Positions 7,677-16,360 of a stretch of DNA of 64,000 bases are shown piece by piece. Location: contig NC_014618.1 in NCBI RefSeq assembly GCF_000164865.1, forward strand, positions 2,976,001-3,040,000, in the 5' to 3' direction. Numbering within the stretch: position 1 is the stretch's first letter; every line of letters starts with the position of its first letter. This stretch comes from [Enterobacter] lignolyticus SCF1 (GTDB lineage Bacteria; Pseudomonadota; Gammaproteobacteria; Enterobacterales; Enterobacteriaceae). The translations under genes and the position numbers were made by a program. A model generated the notes under the pieces. The model was not told the origin of the DNA, did not search any database, and worked only from the letters and a program-made list of their open reading frames with translations.

Positions 7677-8642
7677 TTACAGATCCAGCACCAGCCGTTT
7701 GCTTTTCGCCCGGGAGCAGCATATCAACATGCTTTTCTGGCTGTTTTGCTCCTCAATGCTGAAATATTGATCGCGGTGATCGGCTTCACCTTCCAGAATG
7801 GTTGTTTCGCAGGTACCGCATACGCCTTCCCGGCATAAGCATTCGACCTTCGCGGCCTTATTGTTCTCAATAATCTGCAGGATGGTTTTATCTTCCGGCA
7901 CAATGAACTCGCGACCAGAGCGAGACAGCACCAGCGTAAACTCGGCGCCGCCTTTATTTTCAATCGCAAATTGTTCAAAGTGAAGTTGCTCATCGGCTAT
8001 GCCCATACGCCCGGCCGCGGTTTTCACCGCATCGTTCAGGGCCGCCGGGCCGCAGGTGTAAATATGCGTACCGGGCTCAACGTCGGCCAGAAGCCGGGCT
8101 AAATCCAGACGAGTCCCCTGCTCCGACACATAGAAGTTGATGCGATCGCGCCACGGGCCGGCAATAAGTTCGTCCTGAAACGCATTATTTTCCTGGTGGT
8201 GGAAACAGTAGTGCAGCGCCCAGTTCCCCTGAGCGCGCTCTAACTCCGGAAGATAGGATAAGAATGGCGTAATACCGATCCCCCCTGCGATAAGCAGATG
8301 TTTCGCTGCCTGCGGGGAAATCGCAAAAAGATTATTTGGCGCAGAAATGGTGAGCGTGTCGCCGGGCTGCACATGATGGTGCATAAAACGCGAGCCGCCT
8401 TTTGAATCTTCTTCAAGACGAACCGCGATTTGATAAACCGAAGTATCGAAAGGGGAACTCATTAACGAATACGCGTTACTGTAGCGCTGTTCACCATTTT
8501 GCATCTGCACAATAATGTGGCTGCCGCCGCGAAATGGCGGTAGCGGTTGGTTATCTTTGCGGGCAAACGTAAAGCGTTTCACCAGCGGTGTGATTATCTC
8601 TATATTGCGGACAACCACCTCAATCATTTGATAATCAGACAT
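7677..8642 (-). CDS. cntB: Carnitine monooxygenase reductase subunit (YeaX/CntB)
   Basis: Electron-transfer partner of CntA: takes hydride from NAD(P)H through FMN to a 2Fe-2S cluster and then to the oxygenase. It is 321 aa. The FMN-binding segment is RYSNAYSL (53-60), the nucleotide-binding segment is GGIGITPF (120-127), and the C-terminal plant-type ferredoxin domain has cluster ligands C270, C275, C278 and C308. This FMN/NAD/2Fe-2S order is that of the phthalate dioxygenase reductase family. It is the last gene of the carrier-cntA-aldehyde dehydrogenase-cntB run and is separated from the dehydrogenase by a perfect 32-bp palindrome. Confidence 0.88.
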   Translation of the reverse strand: MSDYQMIEVVVRNIEIITPLVKRFTFARKDNQPLPPFRGGSHIIVQMQNGEQRYSNAYSLMSSPFDTSVYQIAVRLEEDSKGGSRFMHHHVQPGDTLTISAPNNLFAISPQAAKHLLIAGGIGITPFLSYLPELERAQGNWALHYCFHHQENNAFQDELIAGPWRDRINFYVSEQGTRLDLARLLADVEPGTHIYTCGPAALNDAVKTAAGRMGIADEQLHFEQFAIENKGGAEFTLVLSRSGREFIVPEDKTILQIIENNKAAKVECLCREGVCGTCETTILEGEADHRDQYFSIEEQNSQKSMLICCSRAKSKRLVLDL

Positions 8643-8662
8643 GACTCAACTCCATCAATAAA

Positions 8663-8694
8663 TTCCCGGCGAGACGTTAACGTCTCGCCGGGAA
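8663..8694. repeat. Perfect 32-bp palindrome between aldehyde dehydrogenase and cntB
   Basis: Two 16-base arms (TTCCCGGCGAGACGTT and its complement) meet with no spacer. Read on the minus strand the hairpin comes after the aldehyde dehydrogenase stop and is followed by AATTTATTG and then the cntB start region. It may be an intercistronic attenuator, an RNA stability or processing element, or a protein-binding site. Confidence 0.8.
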
Positions 8695-8703
8695 GCGTTC
8701 TGT

Positions 8704-10152
8704 TTACAGCCCCTGGCAGAGGTATTTCATTTCCAGGTAGTCTTCGATACCGTGTTCAGAGCCTTCACGCCCCAGCCCCGATTGCTTCACGCCGCCAAAA
8801 GGTGCCACTTCATTCGAGATAAGACCGGTGTTGATCCCGACCATACCGTACTCAAGCTGTTCGCTCACTCGCCAGATCCGTGCCGCGTCGTTGCTGTAGA
8901 AATAGGACGCCAGGCCGTAAATAGTGTCATTGGCCTGCTCGATCACCGTCTGTTCATCACGAAACCTCACCAGCGCCGCCACAGGACCAAAAATCTCCTC
9001 CTGCAGCAGCTGCGAGCCAGGCTGAACGTCGCCGATGACCGTCGGCGTAAACAGATTGCCGCCCAGAGCATGGATCTGTCCGCCGCTTAGCAACCTGGCG
9101 CCGCGCGAAAGCGCATCATCCAGCAGCGACTGGACCTTATGGACGGCAGCGGCATTAATCAGCGGCCCAATCTGCACGCCGGGCGTCGCGCCGTCCCCGA
9201 CTTTCAGCGCCTCGACCCGCGCCACAAATTTCGCGCAGAAGGCCTCGTAAACGGCGTCGTGAATATAAAAACGGTTCACGCAAACGCAGGTCTGCCCCGC
9301 ATTACGAAACTTGGCGACGAGAGCGCCTTCAACCGCCTTATCGATATCGGCATCTTCAAAGACGATGAATGGCGCATTGCCTCCCAGCTCCAGCGAGACC
9401 TTTTTAATGGAGTCGGAGCACTGGCACATCAGCACGCGCCCGACCTCCGTAGAGCCGGTAAAGGAGAGCTTGCGAACACGCTCATCGCGGGTCAGTACGG
9501 CGCCTATCTCCCGCGACTGTCCGGTTATCACATTGATTACGCCTGCCGGTATCCCCGCCTGAATCGCCAGTTCCGCCAACGCCAGAGCGGTATACGGCGT
9601 TTCATTCGCCGGTTTGATAACCATGGTACAGCCGGCCGCCAGCGCGGGCCCCACTTTACGGGTGATCATCGCCGCCGGGAAGTTCCACGGCGTAATCGCC
9701 GCGCAGACGCCAACCCCCTGACGAATGACCAGCAGCCGCTTGTCGGCGGCGGGCGAAGGGATCACCTCGCCGTTGACGCGCTTGCCCTGCTCGGCAAACC
9801 ATTCGATAAACGAGGCGGCGTAAGCGATTTCGCCTTCGGCCTCCGCCAGCGGTTTTCCCTGTTCGGCCGTCATGAGCTGCACCAGAGCCGCTTTATTTTC
9901 GAGGATCAGGCGATGCCAGGCTTTTAACAATTCAGCGCGCTGCGCCGCCGTCTTTGCCCGCCAGGCCGGAAGCGCCCGGGATGCCGCATCAACCGCCAGG
10001 CTGGCTTCATGTTGCCCCATATTGGGAACCTGCCCAAGCCGATGACCCGATGCCGGGTTTGTCACCGCCAGCGTGGAACGATCGCTGGCATCCTGCCATT
10101 GACCGTCAATTAACGCCTGCTGGCGGAAGAGAGATGATGTAAATACGGACAT
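8704..10152 (-). CDS. NAD(P)-dependent aldehyde dehydrogenase, probable malic semialdehyde dehydrogenase
   Basis: A 482-aa aldehyde dehydrogenase most like succinate-semialdehyde dehydrogenases (GabD type). Visible landmarks are TPWNFPAAMITRK (about 154-166), the general base E255 in LELGGN, the catalytic C289 in FRNAGQTC, and the C-terminal PFGGVKQSGLGREG. Position is informative: it lies between cntA and cntB. CntAB cleaves carnitine to trimethylamine and malic semialdehyde, so the natural substrate here is probably malic semialdehyde, giving malate. That assignment is inference. By sequence alone succinic semialdehyde would be the default call. The stop is about 60 bp before cntB, with a palindrome between. 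Confidence 0.85.
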   Translation of the reverse strand: MSVFTSSLFRQQALIDGQWQDASDRSTLAVTNPASGHRLGQVPNMGQHEASLAVDAASRALPAWRAKTAAQRAELLKAWHRLILENKAALVQLMTAEQGKPLAEAEGEIAYAASFIEWFAEQGKRVNGEVIPSPAADKRLLVIRQGVGVCAAITPWNFPAAMITRKVGPALAAGCTMVIKPANETPYTALALAELAIQAGIPAGVINVITGQSREIGAVLTRDERVRKLSFTGSTEVGRVLMCQCSDSIKKVSLELGGNAPFIVFEDADIDKAVEGALVAKFRNAGQTCVCVNRFYIHDAVYEAFCAKFVARVEALKVGDGATPGVQIGPLINAAAVHKVQSLLDDALSRGARLLSGGQIHALGGNLFTPTVIGDVQPGSQLLQEEIFGPVAALVRFRDEQTVIEQANDTIYGLASYFYSNDAARIWRVSEQLEYGMVGINTGLISNEVAPFGGVKQSGLGREGSEHGIEDYLEMKYLCQGL

Positions 10153-10170
10153 TATCCAGCTCCTTTGTGA

Positions 10171-11295
10171 TTATTCCTGGAATACCTGGGCCACCAGATT
10201 ATGGAAATGCGCGATACCATGTTCCGAAATACCGCTTCCGCTCTTGTCGGCCATAATGCGCCCCTGACCGCGATAGCCGCGGGATTTCAGCCCTTTTTGC
10301 ACGCTTTCCACCAGATTCAAATCCTCCGGGCGGAACACATTGCGGTACCACTCAATCAAGGATTTTTGATCTTCGGTCAGCTCTTCATTGGTAAAGTAAA
10401 TATCGTAATGCTGCAGCGTGGTTTCCGCATCGACGGGGAATTCGTAGATAACGGTCATCATGCCTTTCAGCGGGGTGACGTTAAACATGGTGCAAGGCCA
10501 CATCCAGAAACCGTGGAAGGACGACTCTTCGCCATCTTCAAACTTAAACGACTGCTCGGAAGGTTTGGCGTAACCGAACTGCAGCGTCCATTTACCGTGC
10601 ATCGTATGCCAGTAGCGATCCACCTGAACGGAATCCGCAAAGCCGGGGTGCGCCGGTCCGCAGTGGTAGCATTCCATATAGTTATCAACGATATTTTTCC
10701 AGTTAGCGGGGGTCCTGGTAATAAAGCGCGCCGCCAGCTTCAGGTCATGAACCTCCGGGCGAGCTTCCAGCAATTTAGCCTCCAGCCCCGGTAGCTGCTC
10801 CTCCACGCTGCCTGCATGCGGATCCATATTGATGAAGACAAAACCGGCATACTCTTCCAGACGTAATGGCGTCAAATTCGCCTTATCTTTATCAAAGTTT
10901 TCCACGTTTTCGCAGTTTCGCGCGTGCGCGAGGGAGCCGTCCAGCTTGAAGGCCCAGGCATGGTAGGGACAGGTGATCACGTTTTTCGCAGACCCTTCCC
11001 CCGTTAGCAGCTGATGTCCACGGTGCGGGCAGACGTTATAGAAAGCGCGCAGCACATTGTCGCGGCCGCGAACGATCACGATGTTTTCTCCGATAATTTC
11101 GCGGGTGATGTAGTCATTCGGTTTGGCCAGCTCGCTGCCATGCGCAACGCAGATCCAGCTTTTAGCAAAAACGGCGTCTTTCTCGTGCTCAAACACCTGC
11201 GGGTCGGTATAAAAACGGGCGGGAATGGTCCATGCATCCTGCGGGTTTGCACAAAAATCAGCAGGGAGAGTGAATTCAGGGCTCAGATTGCTCAT
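10171..11295 (-). CDS. cntA: Carnitine monooxygenase oxygenase subunit (YeaW/CntA), Rieske type
   Basis: Rieske non-haem iron oxygenase that hydroxylates L-carnitine so that it breaks into trimethylamine and malic semialdehyde. The start at 11295 is chosen for the AAAGG upstream; the longer frame begins at 11313. In the 374-aa product the Rieske ligands are C89, H91, C109 and H112 (CPHRGH and CPYHAW). The mononuclear iron site is in NYMECYHCGPAH (H211, H216). E208 occupies the place of the bridging glutamate that is distinctive of CntA, where most Rieske oxygenases use aspartate. That residue supports carnitine as substrate. It is co-directional with the upstream carrier and the downstream aldehyde dehydrogenase and cntB. 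Confidence 0.92.
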   Translation of the reverse strand: MSNLSPEFTLPADFCANPQDAWTIPARFYTDPQVFEHEKDAVFAKSWICVAHGSELAKPNDYITREIIGENIVIVRGRDNVLRAFYNVCPHRGHQLLTGEGSAKNVITCPYHAWAFKLDGSLAHARNCENVENFDKDKANLTPLRLEEYAGFVFINMDPHAGSVEEQLPGLEAKLLEARPEVHDLKLAARFITRTPANWKNIVDNYMECYHCGPAHPGFADSVQVDRYWHTMHGKWTLQFGYAKPSEQSFKFEDGEESSFHGFWMWPCTMFNVTPLKGMMTVIYEFPVDAETTLQHYDIYFTNEELTEDQKSLIEWYRNVFRPEDLNLVESVQKGLKSRGYRGQGRIMADKSGSGISEHGIAHFHNLVAQVFQE

Positions 11296-11345
11296 AGTCG
11301 TACCTTTAATCATTATTAGTGATGTCGTGTTTTGTTAACTGACGC

Positions 11346-12956
11346 TCAGTTATTGCTTTCAAGTACTTGTTTGGTCGCGGTTTCAGGCTCCGACAGCGAA
11401 CCGTTTACCGATAAATCAAGCTCATGACTTTCAATTTTCCAGGCCGGGACGTGGGCGTAATCCTGTTTTAACCAGCGCATAAAGCCAAACGTCTTCACCA
11501 GCAAAATCACGAGGAACGGCAGCGCTGTCAGTATTACCGTCGTTTTCATCGTTCCCAACGACGCGCCGGTAAACAAAATCGACAGCGGGATAAGCGTAAT
11601 GACCACACACCAGAAGAGGCGCAGACTGCGTTCAGGATCCTCGCCTTCCGCCAGGTTGCGAGTACTGGTGGCCGCCATCGTGTAGGCAACGGCATCCATG
11701 TGTGAGGCGAGAAAAATAATCATGATGAACAGATATGCCACCATGAACAGTTTTCCAGCGGGTAAGGACATCAGCACCTGCTGCACGGCGGTTTCCCCGC
11801 CCAGCTTCTCCATGACCTGAGGAACATTAATCGCGCCATCAATAAACTGATGCATGGCATAACTTTCCATCACGCCAAAGAAAAACCAGCAACCGACGGT
11901 ACTCCCAAGCAGCAGCGCCCAAATCACTTCCTTGATTTTGCGACCGCGGGAAACGCGAGTTACAAACATCGCTACGCCCGGGGTATACGAGATCCACCAC
12001 AGCCAGTAAAACACGGTCCATCCGCGCGGGAACGAACCATCGCCCTGCGGATCGGTGAACAGGCTCATTTCCAGGAAATTCTGCGTCGCAATACCGACCG
12101 AATGCACAATGTTGTTGGTGATGAACTCGGTAGGGCCGACAATCAGCACCACCAGAGGGAACAGGAACGCCCCCCAGCCGACCATTTTGCTCAGCCGCTG
12201 CAGGCCATTATTGATACCGATCCACGAGCTCAGGCAAAAAATACAGCCGGAAAGCAGGATCACGCCGGCTTCTACCGTGAAGTTATCCGGCAGGCCGGTC
12301 AGCGCCGATAAGCCGCGTGTGAACGTCGCGGCGGTCACGACCAACGAAATGGTCAGCGCGCCGACGGTCGCTATCAGGAAAATCAAATCGACCAGGCGTC
12401 CCCAGACACCCTGCGGATGAACGCCGGTGATCGCGCCAATAATACCTGACAGGCTTAACCCTTTGTTTTTCCGCACATGGAAATGATAAGCCATGATCAG
12501 AGAGGCCAGCGTATAGGTCGCCCATGCGCTAACGCCCCAGTGGAAGAAGGAGTAGGGAATACTGTATTCCAGCGCCTTTTGCGAATGAGGAGCGATATTC
12601 AGACCCGGCGTCTGATAATAGTAGGCCCATTCAGCAACCCCCCAGTACAGCGTGGAGGAACCCAGCCCGGCGCAGATAAACATGAATAACCAGGATAATG
12701 TGCTGTATTCAACCCGCCCCTCGCCGAGACGGATATTGCCGTATTTGCTGGTCGCGAGATAGATAACCAGGCCCAGCGCCAGCAGTACCAGGACCTGGAC
12801 CGTTGAACCGAGCATCCGGGTAACACCGTCAAAAATAGCATTTGCAGCCTGGGCCGATTGCCCCGGGAAAAGACTTAATGCCGCCGCGATAAAAAGAATC
12901 GCCACCAGGCTTATGGTGATTAGCGGCACATCCTTCTTTTTTACATTGCTCATCAT
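11346..12956 (-). CDS. BCCT-family betaine/carnitine transporter (YeaV-like)
   Basis: Inner-membrane carrier for quaternary amines, 536 aa with about twelve membrane segments. The BCCT signature is clear: GLGSSTLYWGVAEWAYYY near residue 95 and the aromatic box region WTVFYWLWWISYTPG followed by RVSRGRK. The open frame runs 72 codons further upstream, but the pair of ATGs at 12951-12956 stands 8 bases after AGGAG and marks the start. It heads the carrier-cntA-aldehyde dehydrogenase-cntB run. The neighbours say that carnitine (possibly also gamma-butyrobetaine or betaine) is the cargo. Whether transport is ion-coupled or exchange cannot be decided here. Confidence 0.9.
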   Translation of the reverse strand: MMSNVKKKDVPLITISLVAILFIAAALSLFPGQSAQAANAIFDGVTRMLGSTVQVLVLLALGLVIYLATSKYGNIRLGEGRVEYSTLSWLFMFICAGLGSSTLYWGVAEWAYYYQTPGLNIAPHSQKALEYSIPYSFFHWGVSAWATYTLASLIMAYHFHVRKNKGLSLSGIIGAITGVHPQGVWGRLVDLIFLIATVGALTISLVVTAATFTRGLSALTGLPDNFTVEAGVILLSGCIFCLSSWIGINNGLQRLSKMVGWGAFLFPLVVLIVGPTEFITNNIVHSVGIATQNFLEMSLFTDPQGDGSFPRGWTVFYWLWWISYTPGVAMFVTRVSRGRKIKEVIWALLLGSTVGCWFFFGVMESYAMHQFIDGAINVPQVMEKLGGETAVQQVLMSLPAGKLFMVAYLFIMIIFLASHMDAVAYTMAATSTRNLAEGEDPERSLRLFWCVVITLIPLSILFTGASLGTMKTTVILTALPFLVILLVKTFGFMRWLKQDYAHVPAWKIESHELDLSVNGSLSEPETATKQVLESNN

Positions 12957-13084
12957 GTGTGTTCTCCTGGACATCAGCATCCTTTTATGGCTGAGGCCCG
13001 TCGTTTCATTGCGTTGTAGGGTAGGTGTTCCATCACGCTTTTTGTTTACACACAGACAGTATTTATCGGTAACAAAAACCACAC

Positions 13085-13096
13085 AATTGACCAATT
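13085..13096. promoter_or_regulatory. Palindrome AATTGACCAATT upstream of the BCCT carrier gene
   Basis: A 12-bp inverted repeat (AATTG, two-base centre, CAATT) lies about 130 bp upstream of the carrier start in the AT-rich 260-bp gap after the dmlA terminator. The gap must hold the operon promoter, and the palindrome is a possible operator. It matches no site that I know. Confidence 0.3.
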
Positions 13097-13169
13097 TGAA
13101 AAATAATAAAACACAGATTGGAAACAATAAAAGGTGAGATTGCGCATGTTTATTTACATATAAAGACAA

Positions 13170-13195
13170 CAAAAAGCCGCATCTGTGACGCGGCT
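13170..13195 (-). terminator. Terminator of dmlA
   Basis: On the minus strand AGCCGC and GCGGCT form a stem followed by TTTTTGTTG, about 22 bp after the dmlA stop. It separates dmlA transcription from the downstream carnitine operon, which therefore probably has its own promoter. Confidence 0.75.
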
Positions 13196-13216
13196 CGTTT
13201 TGTTACGCAAGAGGGG

Positions 13217-14302
13217 TTAACGCAAGATGGCGCGGCAGATGGCCTCTCCCACCTGCTGCGTAGAGGCATGCCCCTTCATGTCAGGCGTTTTTGGCCCATG
13301 GGCAATCACGTCCTCTATCGCGGACAGGATCCCATCATGTGCGGCCTTATAACGCTCATCCCCCGCGCCCAGGAAATCCAGCATCATCGCCCCGGCCCAG
13401 ATGGTGGCAACGGGATTCGCGATATTCTTACCGTAGATATCCGGCGCCGACCCATGAACCGGTTCAAAGAGCGACGGGAAAGTGCGCTCAGGGTTTAAAT
13501 TGGCCGATGGCGCAATCCCTATCGTCCCCGTACAGGCCGGTCCCAAATCGGAGAGGATATCGCCAAACAGGTTCGATGCGACCACCACATCAAAGCGTTC
13601 TGGCTGTAAGACAAAACGGGCGCACAGGACGTCAATATGCTGTTTATCCCAGCGTATTTCCGGATAATGCCGCGCCATTTCCTCAACCCGCTCATCCCAG
13701 TAAGGCATGCTGATCGCCAGACCATTGGACTTGGTGGCGGACGTCAGCACTTTGCGTGGCCGACTCTGCGCCAGCTCAAACGCATAGCGCAGAATACGGT
13801 CGACGCCGCGTCGGGTAAACACGGACTCCTGGATAACCAGCTCGTGCTCCGTACCCGCATTGACCCGCCCGCCGAGCGCCGAATATTCTCCCTCGGTGTT
13901 TTCACGAACCACATAGAAATCGATGTCTCCGGCCGTTTTTCCCGCCAGCGGGCAGGGAACGCCGGGAAACAGGCGCACCGGGCGCAGGTTGACATACTGC
14001 TCGAACTCACGGCGGAATTTTAGCAGCGACCCCCACAGCGAAACGTGGTCGGGTACCGTATCCGGCCAGCCTACGGCACCAAAATAGATCGCATCATAAT
14101 CTTTTAGCCGATCCCGCCAGTCGTCTGGCATCATTTTCCCGTGGTGCTGGTAATACTCACAGCTTGCCCATTCAATCTGGTCAAAGCTCAGGGTCAATCC
14201 CCAGCGTTCTGCCGCGGTCTGCAGCACTCGGATCCCTTCCGGAAGCACTTCTTTACCAATACCATCTCCCGGAATTGCAGCGATACGGAACATTTTTTTC
14301 AT
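13217..14302 (-). CDS. dmlA: D-malate dehydrogenase (decarboxylating)
   Basis: Oxidises D-malate with NAD to pyruvate and CO2 in the cytoplasm; related enzymes act on tartrate. From the ATG at 14302, preceded by GAGAG, it is 361 aa, the length of E. coli DmlA (YeaU). Family landmarks are IPGDGIGKEVLPEG at the N-terminus, VRENTEGEYSALGG, and the metal-binding segment SNLFGDILSDLG. It is transcribed divergently from the LysR gene dmlR and lies next to the carnitine genes. Here it can consume the malate made from carnitine through malic semialdehyde. A GTG at 14314 is a less likely start. Confidence 0.9.
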   Translation of the reverse strand: MKKMFRIAAIPGDGIGKEVLPEGIRVLQTAAERWGLTLSFDQIEWASCEYYQHHGKMMPDDWRDRLKDYDAIYFGAVGWPDTVPDHVSLWGSLLKFRREFEQYVNLRPVRLFPGVPCPLAGKTAGDIDFYVVRENTEGEYSALGGRVNAGTEHELVIQESVFTRRGVDRILRYAFELAQSRPRKVLTSATKSNGLAISMPYWDERVEEMARHYPEIRWDKQHIDVLCARFVLQPERFDVVVASNLFGDILSDLGPACTGTIGIAPSANLNPERTFPSLFEPVHGSAPDIYGKNIANPVATIWAGAMMLDFLGAGDERYKAAHDGILSAIEDVIAHGPKTPDMKGHASTQQVGEAICRAILR

Positions 14303-14405
14303 ACCAGCTCTCACTTATAGGTAGCGGAAATTGACATCCCCCTTATCCTATAATTGATTTATTCATATTTAATGCCGCTTACTGGTAATTCATAAAACAC
14401 AAATC

Positions 14406-15323
14406 ATGAATAATCTGCCGCTACTGAACGATCTACGCGTATTTATGCTGGTTGCCCGTCGGGCAGGTTTCGCCGTTGTCGCGGAAGAGCTCGGCGTGTC
14501 TCCCGCCTTTGTCAGTAAACGTATCTCTTTGCTGGAAGAGATGCTGAATGTCGTGCTGCTTCACCGAACGACCCGCCGGGTGACGATCACCGAAGAAGGC
14601 GAGCGTATCTATGAATGGGCGCAAAGTATTCTGCAGGACGTTGACCAGATGATCGATGAGCTCTCCAATCAGCGTCAGGTCACGCAAGGAACGCTGCGTA
14701 TCATCAGCAGCATGGGGTTCGGGCGGCGAATCGTGGCGCCCGCCCTGTCGGCGCTGTCACGCCAGTATCCGCAGCTGGAGCTCCGTTTTGACGTTGAGGA
14801 TCGTATTATTGACCTGGTCAATGAAGGCGTTGATTTGGATATCCGGGTTGGCGACGAGATTGCCCCTAATCTGATCGCCCGCAAGCTGGCGGATAACCAC
14901 CGGATTTTGTGCGCCTCGGCAGATTTTTTGGCAAAGCACGGTACGCCCAAACAGCTGAGCGACCTTCCCGTCCTGCCTTGCCTGGTTATCAAAGAGCGCG
15001 ATCACCCTTTCGGCGTGTGGCAGCTGCACTCCAGAGAGGGCGTACATTCCATCAAAGTGACCGGCCCCCTGTCCTCTAATCACGGCGAGATTGTGCACCA
15101 GTGGTGTCTGGACGGACAGGGCGTAGCGCTGCGTTCATGGTGGGATGTGAGCGAAAATATCGCCAGTGGGCATTTGATTCATATCTTACCGGAGTACTAC
15201 CAACCCGCGAACATATGGGCGGTGTATGTATCCAGACTCGCCACCTCGGCCAAAATTCGCACGACCGTCGAGTTTTTACGGCAGTATTTTCAGGAGCATT
15301 ACCCGCAGCCGCAAACAGCATAG
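14406..15323 (+). CDS. dmlR: LysR-family activator of dmlA
   Basis: Transcriptional regulator of the LysR family, 305 aa. The winged helix-turn-helix lies in the first ~65 residues (FAVVAEELGVSPAFVSKRISLLEE) and is followed by a linker helix and an effector-binding domain. It is divergent from dmlA with a 103-bp shared promoter region, the arrangement known for E. coli dmlR (YeaT), which activates dmlA with D-malate. By that analogy D-malate would be the inducer. Whether it also controls the carrier-cntAB genes is unknown. Confidence 0.87.
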   Translation: MNNLPLLNDLRVFMLVARRAGFAVVAEELGVSPAFVSKRISLLEEMLNVVLLHRTTRRVTITEEGERIYEWAQSILQDVDQMIDELSNQRQVTQGTLRIISSMGFGRRIVAPALSALSRQYPQLELRFDVEDRIIDLVNEGVDLDIRVGDEIAPNLIARKLADNHRILCASADFLAKHGTPKQLSDLPVLPCLVIKERDHPFGVWQLHSREGVHSIKVTGPLSSNHGEIVHQWCLDGQGVALRSWWDVSENIASGHLIHILPEYYQPANIWAVYVSRLATSAKIRTTVEFLRQYFQEHYPQPQTA

Positions 15324-15456
15324 ACCGGCGTAGCCCGAGTGGCCCAGGCTCACGACTTTATTACCGGGTTTGGTGAGCACAATGACGCTCTCTTGCAGAA
15401 AACCAGCGTACACTTAAACACATACCGCTAACGCATTTCTTTTCCCTGGAGTTCTT

Positions 15457-16089
15457 ATGCGCGCCGCCCTTCTCCTTCCCCTGCTGGTCTTTGGCCTTGC
15501 AGGCTGCAGCAGCAACAACAGCTCCTCGGTTGGCGTCGGCGTTGGCGCCAGTACGGGCTCCGGGGGTTACTATGGCGTTCATTACGGGAGCTACCCGTGG
15601 TGGTATGACGACTATTTCGTCTACTGGGGCAGCTATTACCCCTGGTGCTGCGATAATCCGGAAGATTTCGATGAGCTTATCAACAAGTGGTGGAACGGAC
15701 TCGATGAGCAGCGTCAGCAGGAGATTAAAGAGAAATATCAAAACTGGAACGCGGGCAATGGCCAGGCGGACGTGTCTAAGCTGCGCGGCGATCTTGCCAC
15801 CCACTGGAACGCAATGACGCCGGAACAGAAACAGACGCTGCGTAATAACCAGCAGAACCGGCCCAGCATCAGTAACCCCGATCGCTCCCCTCGCCTGCCG
15901 CTGGATGATAAGTCAGTGACCCCGCTCAGCAGAGAAAACCGCCCGCTGCCCCCGTCGCCGTTCTCCCGGGACAATGCGGGCGTACAGGAAAGGCCTCATC
16001 TGCCAGGTTCGCTGGCAACGCCCAACAGACCGAACGTGCAGCCGCGGGCCAACCACATCCGCAGACCCCCCGTCATGCGCCGACGCTAA
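15457..16089 (+). CDS. Tyr/Trp-rich lipoprotein of unknown function
   Basis: A 210-aa predicted lipoprotein. The signal sequence ends in a lipobox LAGC with the lipidated Cys at residue 17. A Ser/Gly-rich linker follows, then an aromatic-rich stretch with many Tyr and Trp between about residues 37 and 70 and a CC pair. A helical middle (DEQRQQEIKEKYQNW; MTPEQKQTLRNNQ) leads to a Pro/Arg-rich basic tail ending in MRRR. The start follows CCTGGAG. I recognise no family. The anchor and basic tail suggest an envelope protein that touches an acidic surface, but that is a guess. It converges with the ribbon-helix-helix gene, with no gap between the stops. Confidence 0.7.
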   Translation: MRAALLLPLLVFGLAGCSSNNSSSVGVGVGASTGSGGYYGVHYGSYPWWYDDYFVYWGSYYPWCCDNPEDFDELINKWWNGLDEQRQQEIKEKYQNWNAGNGQADVSKLRGDLATHWNAMTPEQKQTLRNNQQNRPSISNPDRSPRLPLDDKSVTPLSRENRPLPPSPFSRDNAGVQERPHLPGSLATPNRPNVQPRANHIRRPPVMRRR

Positions 16090-16284
16090 TCAGGGGTTAC
16101 GGATAATGGGATTATCCTTCTGAGTCTGCGTGTCATACTCCACATTGTGCTGCTGAAGGTAATCCCGAATCAGCTGCCGGACCACCTGTGAAGGCGTCAC
16201 ATCCTGTTGACGACACAGCGTTTCAAAGGCCTCTTTCTTATGCGGATCTATCAGCAGTGTCAGTCGCGCGGTTTTCTTTTCCAT
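16090..16284 (-). CDS. Small ribbon-helix-helix (CopG-like) DNA-binding protein
   Basis: A 64-aa protein. ARLTLLIDPHKKEAFETLC gives the beta strand and first helix, and TPSQVVRQLIRDYL gives the second helix of a ribbon-helix-helix fold, followed by a polar tail. Such proteins bind operators as dimers. No toxin gene is adjacent, so an antitoxin role is not supported. It is convergent with the lipoprotein gene and 76 bp downstream of the spermidine-synthase-like gene on the same strand. Confidence 0.7.
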   Translation of the reverse strand: MEKKTARLTLLIDPHKKEAFETLCRQQDVTPSQVVRQLIRDYLQQHNVEYDTQTQKDNPIIRNP

Positions 16285-16360
16285 ACGGTTCTCGCCCTGG
16301 CATGTTAATCTGATGATAATACCATAGACGCGAGCGTCGGATGGAAATTACTGGCTGGCG

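Noticed and set aside
14331..14354. TTGACA followed by TATAAT between dmlR and dmlA
   Set aside because: Both hexamers are perfect but only 12 bases apart, too close for a sigma-70 promoter; not called as a promoter.
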